Assembly: GCA_025935515.1 (NCBI GenBank)
Contig: JAICVC010000114.1
Coordinates: 1 to 6,856, forward strand
Source of the DNA: Sphingomonas sp.
GTDB lineage: Bacteria > Pseudomonadota > Alphaproteobacteria > Sphingomonadales > Sphingomonadaceae
Reading direction: 5' to 3'
Length of the DNA: 6,856 nucleotides
The translations under genes and the position numbers were made by a program. Within the stretch, counting starts at the first letter, position 1. Each line of letters starts with the position of its first letter. Under the pieces are notes generated by a model, which made no database searches, was not told the DNA's origin, and saw only the letters and a list, made by a program, of their open reading frames with translations. Below are positions 1-6,806 of this stretch, in pieces.

Positions 1-12
1 GGGAGGAAGGGA

Positions 13-2040
13 TCACCAAATATGGACGCGCTGCTCGGGCGGCAGATAAAGCTTGTCGCCCGGCTGGACGTTGAACGCCTTGTACCAGGCGTCGACGTTC
101 CTCACGATGCCGTTGACGCGATACTTGCCCGGGCTGTGCGGGTCGGTGAGGATCTGCTGGCGCTCGGCATCCTCGCGGTCCTTCTCCTGCCATGCCTGGG
201 CGTAAGCGATGAAGAAGCGCTGGTCGCCGGTGAGGCCGTCGATCACCGCCGGCTCGCCGTGCTTTGCGGTGTACTTCTTGTACGCCGCATAGGCCGCCTC
301 GACGCCGGAGAGGTCGCCAAGATTCTCGCCCAGCGTCAACTTGCCGTTGAGGTTCACGCCCGGAAACGGGCTGAAGGCATTATATTGCTTCACCAGCGCA
401 TCGGTCCGCCCGGCATAGGCTTTGGCCGCCTCCGGCGACCACCAGTCGCGAAGGTTGCCCTTGGGATCGAACTTGCGGCCCTCGTCGTCGAAGCCGTGGC
501 CCATTTCGTGGCCGATCACCGCGCCGATCGCCCCGTAATTGACCGCCGCGTCGGCGTTCGGATCGAAGAACGGCGGCTGCAGGATCGCAGCCGGGAAGGT
601 GATCTGGTTGGCGAGCGGGTTGTAGTAGGCGTTGATGGTCTGCGGATACATGCCCCACAGGGTCCGATCGACCGGCTTCGGGAAGCGACTGAGCTCCAAC
701 TGCCAATCGAACTCCGCTGCGCGCATCGCGTTGCCGAGCGGATCGCCCTTGACGACCTTCATCGACGAATAGTCGATATATTTCACCGGGTGGCCGATGC
801 GCGGCTCGAACGCGGCGAGCTTCTCGAGCGCGGCCTTGCGGGTCGCCTCGTCCATCCAGTTGTTGCCGGTGATCCGCTCCTGATAGGCGTCGCGCAGGTT
901 GCCGATCAGCTCGGTCATCTGGCGCTCGGATTCGGCCGGATAGTGACTCTTCACGTAGATTTCGCCGACCGCTTCGCCGAGCGCGCCGTTGACCGCGGCC
1001 ACGCCGCGCTTCCAGCGCTCGCGCTGGGCCTGAACGCCGCTCAACTGCTTCGAATAGAAATTGAAGCGGGCGTCGTAGATCGCCTTCGGAAGCACGCTCG
1101 CGTGATCCGACACGAAGCGGAAGGCGAGCCATTCCTTCCAGGTAGACAGCGGCGTTGAGGCGAAGATCTTCCCCGCGCCTGCGACCGCCGACGGCTCGGT
1201 AACGATGACCGACCTGGCGCTGCCGAGGCCCGCCTTGGCGAGCGAAGCGTTCCACTCGAACTGCGGCGCCAGCTTGGCGAGCTGGGCGCGGTTCATCGGA
1301 TTGTAGATCTTGTCGATGTCGCGGCGCTCGGCGGCCGGCCACTGCGCCTTCGACAGCGCGGTTTCCAGCGCGATGATGCGGTCGGCGGCAGCCTCGCCGC
1401 CGGGGAGCCCGGCGAGCTTCTGGATGGTCACGATATAGTTGCGATAGGCCGCGCGATGCGCCTTCATCTTGGCGCTGTCGTCGAGGTAATATTCGCGGCT
1501 CGGCATGCCGAGCGTGGCCTGGCCGGCGATCGCCGAATAGCGCTCGGCATTCTTGAAGTCGGGGATGATCGAGACGTCGACCGGGCTTGCGAAGCCCGGC
1601 TTGACGAACAGCGAGAGGAGCTGCGCGCGGGTCTTGGCGGCGTCGATCTCGTCGAGGTAGGGCTTGAGCGGCGCGGTGCCGGCGGCTTCGATCGCGGCTT
1701 CATCCATGAAGCTCCCGTAATAGTCGCCGACCTGCTGGCCGAGCCGGTCGCGGTTGGGATCGTTGGCGAGGCCCTCGACGATCTGGCGCACGTCCTTTTC
1801 GGCGGCGTCCGAGAGCGTCACGAACGGACCGGCCGAGGCGCGGTCGGCGGCGATCTGGGTCTTCTTGTCCCAGGTGCCGTTCACATAGGCCCAAAAATCG
1901 TCGCCCGGCTTTACCGAGCTGTCCATCGCCGCCGGGTCGTAGCCCCAGCTTCCGTACACAGGCTTGGCAGCATTGGCCGAGGCCGGAACGCAAACCGCCA
2001 ACAGACTCGCTGTGGCGAGCGACAACATCTTGAATTTCAT
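13..2040 (-). CDS. Secreted M13 family (neprilysin/PepO-like) zinc metallopeptidase, downstream paralogue
   Basis: 675 residues, a complete M13 enzyme, predicted to cut oligopeptides in the periplasm. Residues 1-24 form a signal peptide (MKFK, hydrophobic core, cleavage likely after ASANA). The M13 N-terminal domain covers roughly 40-430 and the catalytic domain roughly 465-675. Visible active-site elements are the substrate-binding NAYY at 470-473, the zinc motif HEMGH at 511-515, the third zinc ligand E572 in ENLGD with D576, and H635 and R641 in the HSPGKYR segment, matching neprilysin H711 and R717. It ends in VHIW where neprilysin has CRVW. The mature protein has no cysteine; the only one is C17 in the signal peptide, and it is not in a good lipobox. 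The start is supported by GGAGGGG at 2050-2056, 9 nt upstream. It lies 121 nt downstream of a paralogue on the same strand. Natural substrates cannot be read from the sequence. Confidence 0.96.
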   Translation of the reverse strand: MKFKMLSLATASLLAVCVPASANAAKPVYGSWGYDPAAMDSSVKPGDDFWAYVNGTWDKKTQIAADRASAGPFVTLSDAAEKDVRQIVEGLANDPNRDRLGQQVGDYYGSFMDEAAIEAAGTAPLKPYLDEIDAAKTRAQLLSLFVKPGFASPVDVSIIPDFKNAERYSAIAGQATLGMPSREYYLDDSAKMKAHRAAYRNYIVTIQKLAGLPGGEAAADRIIALETALSKAQWPAAERRDIDKIYNPMNRAQLAKLAPQFEWNASLAKAGLGSARSVIVTEPSAVAGAGKIFASTPLSTWKEWLAFRFVSDHASVLPKAIYDARFNFYSKQLSGVQAQRERWKRGVAAVNGALGEAVGEIYVKSHYPAESERQMTELIGNLRDAYQERITGNNWMDEATRKAALEKLAAFEPRIGHPVKYIDYSSMKVVKGDPLGNAMRAAEFDWQLELSRFPKPVDRTLWGMYPQTINAYYNPLANQITFPAAILQPPFFDPNADAAVNYGAIGAVIGHEMGHGFDDEGRKFDPKGNLRDWWSPEAAKAYAGRTDALVKQYNAFSPFPGVNLNGKLTLGENLGDLSGVEAAYAAYKKYTAKHGEPAVIDGLTGDQRFFIAYAQAWQEKDREDAERQQILTDPHSPGKYRVNGIVRNVDAWYKAFNVQPGDKLYLPPEQRVHIW

Positions 2041-2161
2041 CGATTATCACCCCTCCGGAGAAAGGGCGCCAAATGCCCTAACTAACGGTAGGAAGGCAAG
2101 AAATTTCGACGAACGGATGATTCAGAGCGACCGGGGAGCCGTCCGGAATTGGGTCAGTCGG
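2041..2161 (-). other. Spacer between the two M13 genes
   Basis: 121 nt with no gene. It holds the ribosome site of the downstream peptidase at 2050-2056 and a modest inverted repeat (AGGGC at 2063-2067 with GCCCT at 2075-2079) in its leader. Near the upstream stop there is only a weak CCGG...CCGG repeat and no T run, so I see no convincing terminator and no clear sigma-70 promoter. Read-through from the upstream peptidase gene is the simplest view. Confidence 0.5.
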
Positions 2162-4180
2162 TCACCAGACGTGAACCCGCTGCTCGGGCGGCAAATAAAG
2201 CTTGTCGCCGGGCTGCACGCTGAACGCCTTGTACCACGGGTCGAAGTTGCGGACGATGCCGTCGACCCGGTACTTCTCCGGACTGTGCGGGTCGCTCAAA
2301 AGCTGCTGGCGAACCGCGCCTTCGCGGCGCTTGCCCTGCCAGGCCTGCGCATAAGCGATGAAGAACCGTTGGTCGCCGGTGTAGCCGTCGATCACAGGGG
2401 GTTCCCCGTGGCGAGCGACGTAGCGGCGGTACGCGGCATAAGCGGTCTCGAGGCCGCCGAGGTCGGCGAGGTTCTCGCCGAGCGTGAGCTTGCCCTTGAT
2501 GCGTACGCCGGGAATCGGCTCGTACTGGTCGAACTGCGCTGCGAGGCGGTCGGCCTTTTCCTTATACCTGGCCGCGGTCTCCTTGCTCCACCAGTCGCGC
2601 AAGCGCCCCTTGGCGTCATATTGGCGGCCGGAATCGTCAAAGCCGTGGCCCATTTCATGGCCGATCGTGGTCGCGCCGGTCTCGGCATAATTGACCGCCG
2701 GGTCGGCATTGGCGTCGAAGAAGGGCGGCTGCAGGATCGCTGCCGGAACCGTGATCTGGTTCATCGTCGGGTCGTAATAAGCGTTCACCGTCTGCGGGGT
2801 CATTTCCCACAGGCTGCGGTCGACCGGGTGCGGGAAGCGCTTCAATTGCAGCTTCCACTGAAAATCCTCGGTCGCGATCTCATTGGCGAGCGGGTCGGTG
2901 CGGCTGATCTCGAGGCTCGAATAATCGATCCACTTGACCGGATGACCGATGCGCGGATCGAACGAGGCCAGCTTCTCGAGCGCGGCCTTTTTCGTCGGAT
3001 CGTCCATCCACGATGCGTTGGTGATCTTCTCGCGATAGGCGTCGGTCACGTCCTTCACGAGCTCGTCGGCCTGCCGGGCGGTTTCCGTCGGCCAATGTTT
3101 CGCGACGTAGAGCTGCCCGACCGCCTCGCCGAGGCTGTTGTCGAGCATCTGAATGCCGCGCTTCCAGCGCGCGCGCTGCTCGGGCACGTCGTTCATCGTC
3201 CGGCCGTAAAAGCCGAAACGGGCATCATCGAACGCCTTGGGCAGGTTGTTGGCGTGGTCGCTGAGGAAGCGGAAGGTCAGATATTCCTTCCACGTGCTCA
3301 AGGGCACGTCGGCGATCCGCTTGCCCGCGGCGGCGACCGCGCTGGGCTCGGCGACATCGACCTTCTTCGCTGCGGCGAGGCCCATGGAATTCAACGTCGC
3401 CGGCCATTCGAACTGGGGGGCGAGCTTCATCAGCTGGGCGCGGTTCATGGGATTGTGCGTGGCCACCGGATCGCGCCGGCGCTCTGGAGTCCACTGGTCC
3501 TTGGCGAGGCGGGTCTCGAGCGCGAGTATGCGGGTGGCGCGGCCCTCGGGATCGGAGAGGCCGGCGAGCTTGCCGAGTTGGACGATATAGTTGCGGTAGG
3601 CGGTTCGGATGGAATCGTACTTGTCGCCCTTGAGCAAATAATAATCCCGCGTCGGCAGGCCGAGCCGCGCCTGGCCCGAAACCGCGGTGTAGCGCGTCGG
3701 ATTGTCCTGGTCGGTGGAAATGCCGAGGTAGATCGGCGCCGCGTAGCCGGGCGCAGCCATCAGCCGAACGAGCTGGCCGCGGGTCTTGATGGCGTCGATC
3801 TTCGCCAGCCACGGCTTGACCGGCGCAAGGCCGCGCTGCCCGATCCCGGCCTCGTCCATCCACGCGGCGTAGGCATCGCCGATCTTCTGCGCGATCGGCG
3901 AACTCGGGTTCGCCGTCACGTCCTCGACCATTTTCCTGACCTGCTGCTCAATCTCGTCGGGCAGCTCGTAATTGTAGCCGGCGCCGGTTTTGTCGGCGGG
4001 GATCGGGTGGTTCTTCAGCCACGTGCCCTCGGCAAAATCGAACAGGCTGTCGCCCGGCTTGACCTTGAGGTCCATGTCCTCGGTGGCGGCACCCCAGGTG
4101 CCGTAGCGCGGAGCGGCCGCGAACACCGCCGGAGCAGCAGTGACGAGCATAGTCGCAAGAACCAAGTGGCGGAAACGCAT
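2162..4180 (-). CDS. Secreted M13 family zinc metallopeptidase, upstream paralogue
   Basis: 672 residues, paralogous to the next gene downstream over its full length. A signal peptide (MRFR, then a hydrophobic stretch) probably ends after VFA at residue 21. The N-terminal M13 domain spans about 37-425 and the catalytic domain about 460-672. Active-site elements are NAYY at 466-469, HEMGH at 508-512, third ligand E569 and D573 in ENLAD, and H632 and R638 in HSPEKYR. All expected catalytic residues are present, so it should be active. The whole protein lacks cysteine and ends in VHVW. The segment before the zinc helix reads NYAETGATTIGHE, one residue longer than NYGAIGAVIGHE in the paralogue. 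The start is supported by AGGGGA at 4189-4194, 8 nt upstream. It begins 92 nt after the kinase stop, so co-transcription with the two-component genes is plausible but unproven. Substrate unknown; periplasmic peptide turnover is inferred. Confidence 0.96.
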   Translation of the reverse strand: MRFRHLVLATMLVTAAPAVFAAAPRYGTWGAATEDMDLKVKPGDSLFDFAEGTWLKNHPIPADKTGAGYNYELPDEIEQQVRKMVEDVTANPSSPIAQKIGDAYAAWMDEAGIGQRGLAPVKPWLAKIDAIKTRGQLVRLMAAPGYAAPIYLGISTDQDNPTRYTAVSGQARLGLPTRDYYLLKGDKYDSIRTAYRNYIVQLGKLAGLSDPEGRATRILALETRLAKDQWTPERRRDPVATHNPMNRAQLMKLAPQFEWPATLNSMGLAAAKKVDVAEPSAVAAAGKRIADVPLSTWKEYLTFRFLSDHANNLPKAFDDARFGFYGRTMNDVPEQRARWKRGIQMLDNSLGEAVGQLYVAKHWPTETARQADELVKDVTDAYREKITNASWMDDPTKKAALEKLASFDPRIGHPVKWIDYSSLEISRTDPLANEIATEDFQWKLQLKRFPHPVDRSLWEMTPQTVNAYYDPTMNQITVPAAILQPPFFDANADPAVNYAETGATTIGHEMGHGFDDSGRQYDAKGRLRDWWSKETAARYKEKADRLAAQFDQYEPIPGVRIKGKLTLGENLADLGGLETAYAAYRRYVARHGEPPVIDGYTGDQRFFIAYAQAWQGKRREGAVRQQLLSDPHSPEKYRVDGIVRNFDPWYKAFSVQPGDKLYLPPEQRVHVW

Positions 4181-4264
4181 AGGAAATTTCCCCTACCCCG
4201 AATCGAATTGCGAAACCCTATCGGGCACGAATGCGCGCGCAACAGGCTTTTCGACGAAGGGGCT

Positions 4265-4282
4265 CGCCGGACCTAACCGGCG
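4265..4282 (-). other. Hairpin spanning the kinase stop codon
   Basis: A perfect 6-bp inverted repeat, CGCCGG and CCGGCG, has the kinase TAG inside its 6-nt loop. It is followed on the minus strand by AGCCCCTTCGTCG with no T run. It may mark an RNA processing or stability point between the kinase and the first peptidase. Short GC-rich repeats like this also arise by chance in such DNA, so confidence is low. Confidence 0.25.
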
Positions 4283-5592
4283 GGAAGGCTGAGGCGCGCG
4301 AGCAGACCGCCAAGGTCCTCGCTTTCCTCGAGATGGATCGAGCCGCCGTAAATCTCCGCGACGTCGCGGACGATGGCGAGGCCGAGGCCGGTACCGGGCT
4401 TGCCGGTGGTGTCGAGGCGGGCCCCGCGCTTGAACAGCTCGCCGCGTCTCTCCTCAGGAATCCCCGGCCCGTCATCTTCGATCAGGATGTCGACCATGCC
4501 GCCCCTGGGCTCGACGGTCACGAACACTCGGCCGCCGCCATATTTGGCGGCATTCTCGACGAGGTTGCCAAGCATCTCGTCGAGGTCCTGCCGTTCGACG
4601 CGGACCTGCGCCCGGTGATTGCCGGCGATGTCGACGGTGACGCCCTCGTGCATGCGGTCGACGGCGCGCTGCACCGCTTCGAGACTTTCCCACACGGTGG
4701 CGCGCGACTGGGCGGCGGAACGGCGGCCGATCGCCCGGGCGCGGGCGAGGTGGTGGTCGACCTGCCGCCGCATCACCAGCGCTTCGCGGCAGACGGTGTC
4801 GACGAGGTCGGGCGCGCGAGCGGTCGCGGCGTTGGTGATCACGGTCAGCGGAGTCTTCAGCGCATGCGCGAGATTGCCCGCATGGCGCCGAGCCTCCTCG
4901 GCCTGCGCCTCGCTATGGGCGAGAAGCTGGTTGATCTCTTCGGTCAGCGGCCGGATCTCGGTCGGGAATTGATCGCTGATCCGGGTCTTCTGGCCTGACC
5001 GGATCGAAGTGACTTCCCGGCGGACGCGGCGAAGCGGCCACAGCCCGTAAAAGGTCTGGAGCGTCGCGAGGACGAGCAAGCCGACGCCGAGCGCCGAGAA
5101 ACTCCAGATCAGGGTCGAGCGCAGCCGCCGGATCTGATCGTTGATCGTTTCGCGCGATTGGGCGACCTGGAACCGCCAGCGAACCGACGAGCCGGGCAGG
5201 ACCGCGTCGCGCTCGACGATACGGATCGGCTCGGCATGATCCCGCGTCGAGAATTCGTCGCTGTCGTAGAGGTGCGGCTTCACGTCGGCGTGGGTGTCGG
5301 CGACCCGCAGCCGCCGGTCCCATAACGAGCGCGAGGGGAAGGTCTCGGCGCCGCCGCCACTGATCTGGAAATAGAGGCCTGAATAAGGCTCGACGAAGCG
5401 CTGATCGGCCGGCGCGCGGTTGAAACGCACCTCCCCCTGCGGCCCGATTTCGGACGAGGCGATCATCGAGTTGAGGATGAACACGAGCTGGTTGTCGAAG
5501 CTGTCGACGATCGAGCGGCTGAGCACCCGGTCGAGCGCAAAGCCGCCGATCAGCAGCAGCGCCGCGATCCACAGCGCGGCGACACCGATCAT
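4273..5592 (-). CDS. PhoQ-like membrane sensor histidine kinase
   Basis: 439 residues from the ATG at 5592. In order: first membrane segment about 2-20, periplasmic sensor about 24-158, second membrane segment about 161-183, a HAMP-like linker about 184-225, then a HisKA-type dimerisation domain with H-box LAHALKTPL (phosphoacceptor H243) and an HATPase_c domain. The ATPase domain shows the N-box NLVENAAKY (N343, N347), the G1 box DDGPGIP at 373-379 and the G2 box GTGLGL at 400-405. It should autophosphorylate and pass phosphate to the regulator encoded just upstream. The sensor region around 100-121 is rich in Asp, Glu and His. The start is uncertain: the ATG has only a weak GAG as ribosome site and puts the membrane segment at residue 2, while the frame stays open upstream and encodes an Arg-rich stretch that fits a cytoplasmic tail. 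No ATG, GTG or TTG lies in that extension. The signal sensed is unknown; PhoQ itself is not claimed. Confidence 0.94.
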   Translation of the reverse strand: MIGVAALWIAALLLIGGFALDRVLSRSIVDSFDNQLVFILNSMIASSEIGPQGEVRFNRAPADQRFVEPYSGLYFQISGGGAETFPSRSLWDRRLRVADTHADVKPHLYDSDEFSTRDHAEPIRIVERDAVLPGSSVRWRFQVAQSRETINDQIRRLRSTLIWSFSALGVGLLVLATLQTFYGLWPLRRVRREVTSIRSGQKTRISDQFPTEIRPLTEEINQLLAHSEAQAEEARRHAGNLAHALKTPLTVITNAATARAPDLVDTVCREALVMRRQVDHHLARARAIGRRSAAQSRATVWESLEAVQRAVDRMHEGVTVDIAGNHRAQVRVERQDLDEMLGNLVENAAKYGGGRVFVTVEPRGGMVDILIEDDGPGIPEERRGELFKRGARLDTTGKPGTGLGLAIVRDVAEIYGGSIHLEESEDLGGLLARLSLPAG

Positions 5593-5656
5593 CCGGCGGC
5601 TCAGTGATCCGATGCGCGCGCGATGCCCGCGCCGGCGGTCCGCGGGATGCTCTTCC

Positions 5657-5682
5657 GCCGCCGCGGCGGGAGCCGCGGGGGC
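5657..5682 (-). other. Strong GC hairpin between regulator and kinase genes
   Basis: A perfect 7-bp inverted repeat, CCGCGGC and GCCGCGG, closes on a 4-nt loop. Past one mismatch it extends by three more pairs (GCC with GGC). It begins 2 nt after the regulator stop. There is no T run after it, so termination is unlikely; an effect on translation or stability of the downstream kinase message is more plausible. The same bases are open in the kinase reading frame, so part of the symmetry could also reflect Ala/Pro codons. Confidence 0.4.
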
Positions 5683-5684
5683 TT

Positions 5685-6356
5685 CTACGTTCCACCGACC
5701 GGCTCTTCCAAGCTGTAGCCGAGGCCGCGGATGGTAGTGATCACGTCCGCCCCGAGCTTCTTCCGGATGCGCGTCACGAACACTTCGATGGTGTTGGAAT
5801 CGCGGTCGAAGTCCTGGTCGTAGATATGCTCGATGAGTTCGGTCCGGCTCACCACCTTGCCCTTGTGGTGCATGAGGTAGCTGAGGAGCTTGTATTCCTG
5901 CGCCGTCAGCTTGACCGGTTCGCCCGCCTTGGTGACCTTGCCCGAGCGCGTGTCGAGGCGGATGTCGCCGGCGTTGAGCTCGCTCGATGCATTGCCCGAA
6001 GAACGGCGGATCAGCGCGCGCAGCCGGGCGATCAGTTCTTCGGTCTGGAACGGCTTGGCGAGATAATCGTCGGCGCCGGCGTCGAGGCCGGCGACCTTGT
6101 CCGACCAGCTGTCGCGCGCCGTCAGCACGAGCACCGGCATCTTGCGCCCTTCCCTGCGCCAGCGGTCAAGCACGGTGAGGCCGTCGATTTCGGGAAGGCC
6201 AAGATCGAGGATCACCGCGTCGTAGCTTTCAGTCGAGCCCAGATAGTGGCCGTCCTCGCCGTCGGTCGCGAGGTCGACCGCATAGCCCGCGCCTTCGAGC
6301 GTCGAGCGTAGCTGCCGCCCCAGGTTGGGTTCGTCTTCGACGATCAGGACACGCAT
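5685..6356 (-). CDS. OmpR/PhoP-family response regulator
   Basis: 223 residues, the usual length for this family. The receiver domain (1-115) has the acidic pair E7-D8, phosphoacceptor D51, T79 and K101, with Y98 nearby. After a short linker, the winged-helix DNA-binding domain covers about 125-218, with the recognition helix near 187-201 (TIEVFVTRIRKKL) and the wing TIRGLGY at 208-214. It should be phosphorylated by the kinase encoded 92 nt downstream and then bind direct-repeat sites as a head-to-tail dimer. The start is fixed by GGGGAG at 6362-6367, 5 nt before the ATG, and by the canonical MRVLIVEDEP opening. It lies 109 nt downstream of the PepSY-like gene. Closest in style to PhoP and other alphaproteobacterial regulators paired with PepSY proteins; the exact orthologue cannot be named from this window. 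Confidence 0.95.
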   Translation of the reverse strand: MRVLIVEDEPNLGRQLRSTLEGAGYAVDLATDGEDGHYLGSTESYDAVILDLGLPEIDGLTVLDRWRREGRKMPVLVLTARDSWSDKVAGLDAGADDYLAKPFQTEELIARLRALIRRSSGNASSELNAGDIRLDTRSGKVTKAGEPVKLTAQEYKLLSYLMHHKGKVVSRTELIEHIYDQDFDRDSNTIEVFVTRIRKKLGADVITTIRGLGYSLEEPVGGT

Positions 6357-6439
6357 CGATGCTCCCCGGAACCGTTCATCTTCGCGCCGTCAACCCGCGT
6401 TGCGACGAGAAGTTGCTTTACCGGAACAACTGGGAAGCG

Positions 6440-6461
6440 CCGCCGAAAAGTCAATCGGCGG
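6440..6461 (-). other. Hairpin just after the PepSY-like stop (possible attenuator or mRNA end)
   Basis: A perfect 7-bp inverted repeat, CCGCCGA and TCGGCGG, with an 8-nt loop TTGACTTT, begins 4 nt after the stop codon. It is followed on the minus strand by CGCTTCCCAGTTGTT rather than a clear T run, so it is not a textbook intrinsic terminator. It could protect the short upstream message or reduce read-through into the regulator gene. The inverted repeat is seen directly; its function is inferred. Confidence 0.35.
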
Positions 6462-6465
6462 GCGA

Positions 6466-6765
6466 TTACTTGTCGCGCGAGCGGCGGATGACTCGGCCCT
6501 GGCCGTCGACGTCGACCCAGATCACGCGGCCGTTCTGCATGAACTTGAAGCGGTAGGTGTTGCCGTTCATTTCAGGCCCAAGATAGTCGGCACCGCCCAT
6601 CATCGGCATGACCCGCCGTTCGAGCTGCGGAAGCGGCATCGAGCGGCCCTCGCGCGTCGCCTGGAATGCGCGGTCGGCGTCGCGCGGCGGATCCGCCAGC
6701 CCCGGAGCGCTTGCGAGGCCGCCCGCCAGGGCAGCAGCAAGAAGGAGGGTACGCAACAGTTTCAT
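6466..6765 (-). CDS. Small exported PepSY-like protein
   Basis: 99 residues. A signal peptide at 1-24 (MKLLR, an Ala/Leu core, cleavage after GLA) leaves a mature protein of about 75 residues in the periplasm. Residues 33-60 read as an amphipathic helix (AFQATREGRSMPLPQLERR) and 68-96 as paired strands (YRFKFMQNGRVIWVDVDGQG), the helix-then-hairpin pattern of PepSY domains. PepSY modules occur in propeptides of M4 peptidases, where they inhibit the enzyme, and in small exported proteins encoded beside OmpR-type two-component systems. Here it stands immediately upstream of such a system and in line with two zinc peptidases. It may modulate the kinase sensor or the peptidases; both are inferences. 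A weak AAAAGAG at 6772-6778, 6 nt before the ATG, supports the start. Family assignment rests on pattern, not on a profile search. Confidence 0.82.
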   Translation of the reverse strand: MKLLRTLLLAAALAGGLASAPGLADPPRDADRAFQATREGRSMPLPQLERRVMPMMGGADYLGPEMNGNTYRFKFMQNGRVIWVDVDGQGRVIRRSRDK

Positions 6766-6806
6766 CGCCGACTCTTTTGTTCAGCGCGGCTTGTATCACG
6801 AAGCAT

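Noticed and set aside
22..1158. A 378-residue plus-strand open frame antisense to the downstream M13 peptidase
   Set aside because: Same reason: no recognisable domain, composition typical of an antisense shadow, and similar in tone to the shadow of the paralogue.
1978..1992. Lipoprotein processing at C17 of the downstream peptidase
   Set aside because: The residues before the cysteine are L-A-V, and the -1 position should be Gly, Ala or Ser. A standard signal peptidase I site follows at ASANA.
2063..2079. AGGGC/GCCCT inverted repeat as a terminator after the upstream peptidase
   Set aside because: Only 5 bp, followed by TTTCTCC and then the ribosome site, and positioned in the leader of the next gene rather than just after the stop.
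1964..4276. A 770-residue open frame on the plus strand, antisense to the upstream M13 peptidase
   Set aside because: It mirrors a gene with strong domain evidence on the other strand. Its translation is a low-complexity mix of Arg, Ala, Val, Leu, Gly and Asp with no motif. Long antisense frames are expected in GC-rich genes with biased codon use.
4231..4998. A 255-residue plus-strand open frame over the kinase gene
   Set aside because: It lies opposite the conserved histidine kinase catalytic domains and shows no motif of its own.
4913..5695. A minus-strand frame starting at a GTG that overlaps the regulator stop, as if it were the kinase start
   Set aside because: It is out of frame with the kinase and gives an Arg-rich nonsense translation through the sensor region. 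It would require a frameshift for which I see no slippery site.
6426..6454. TTGACT in the hairpin loop as a -35 box for a separate promoter of the response regulator
   Set aside because: At 16-18 nt spacing the -10 position reads CAGTTG, AGTTGT or GTTGTT, a poor match, and the -35 would be buried in the hairpin repeat.
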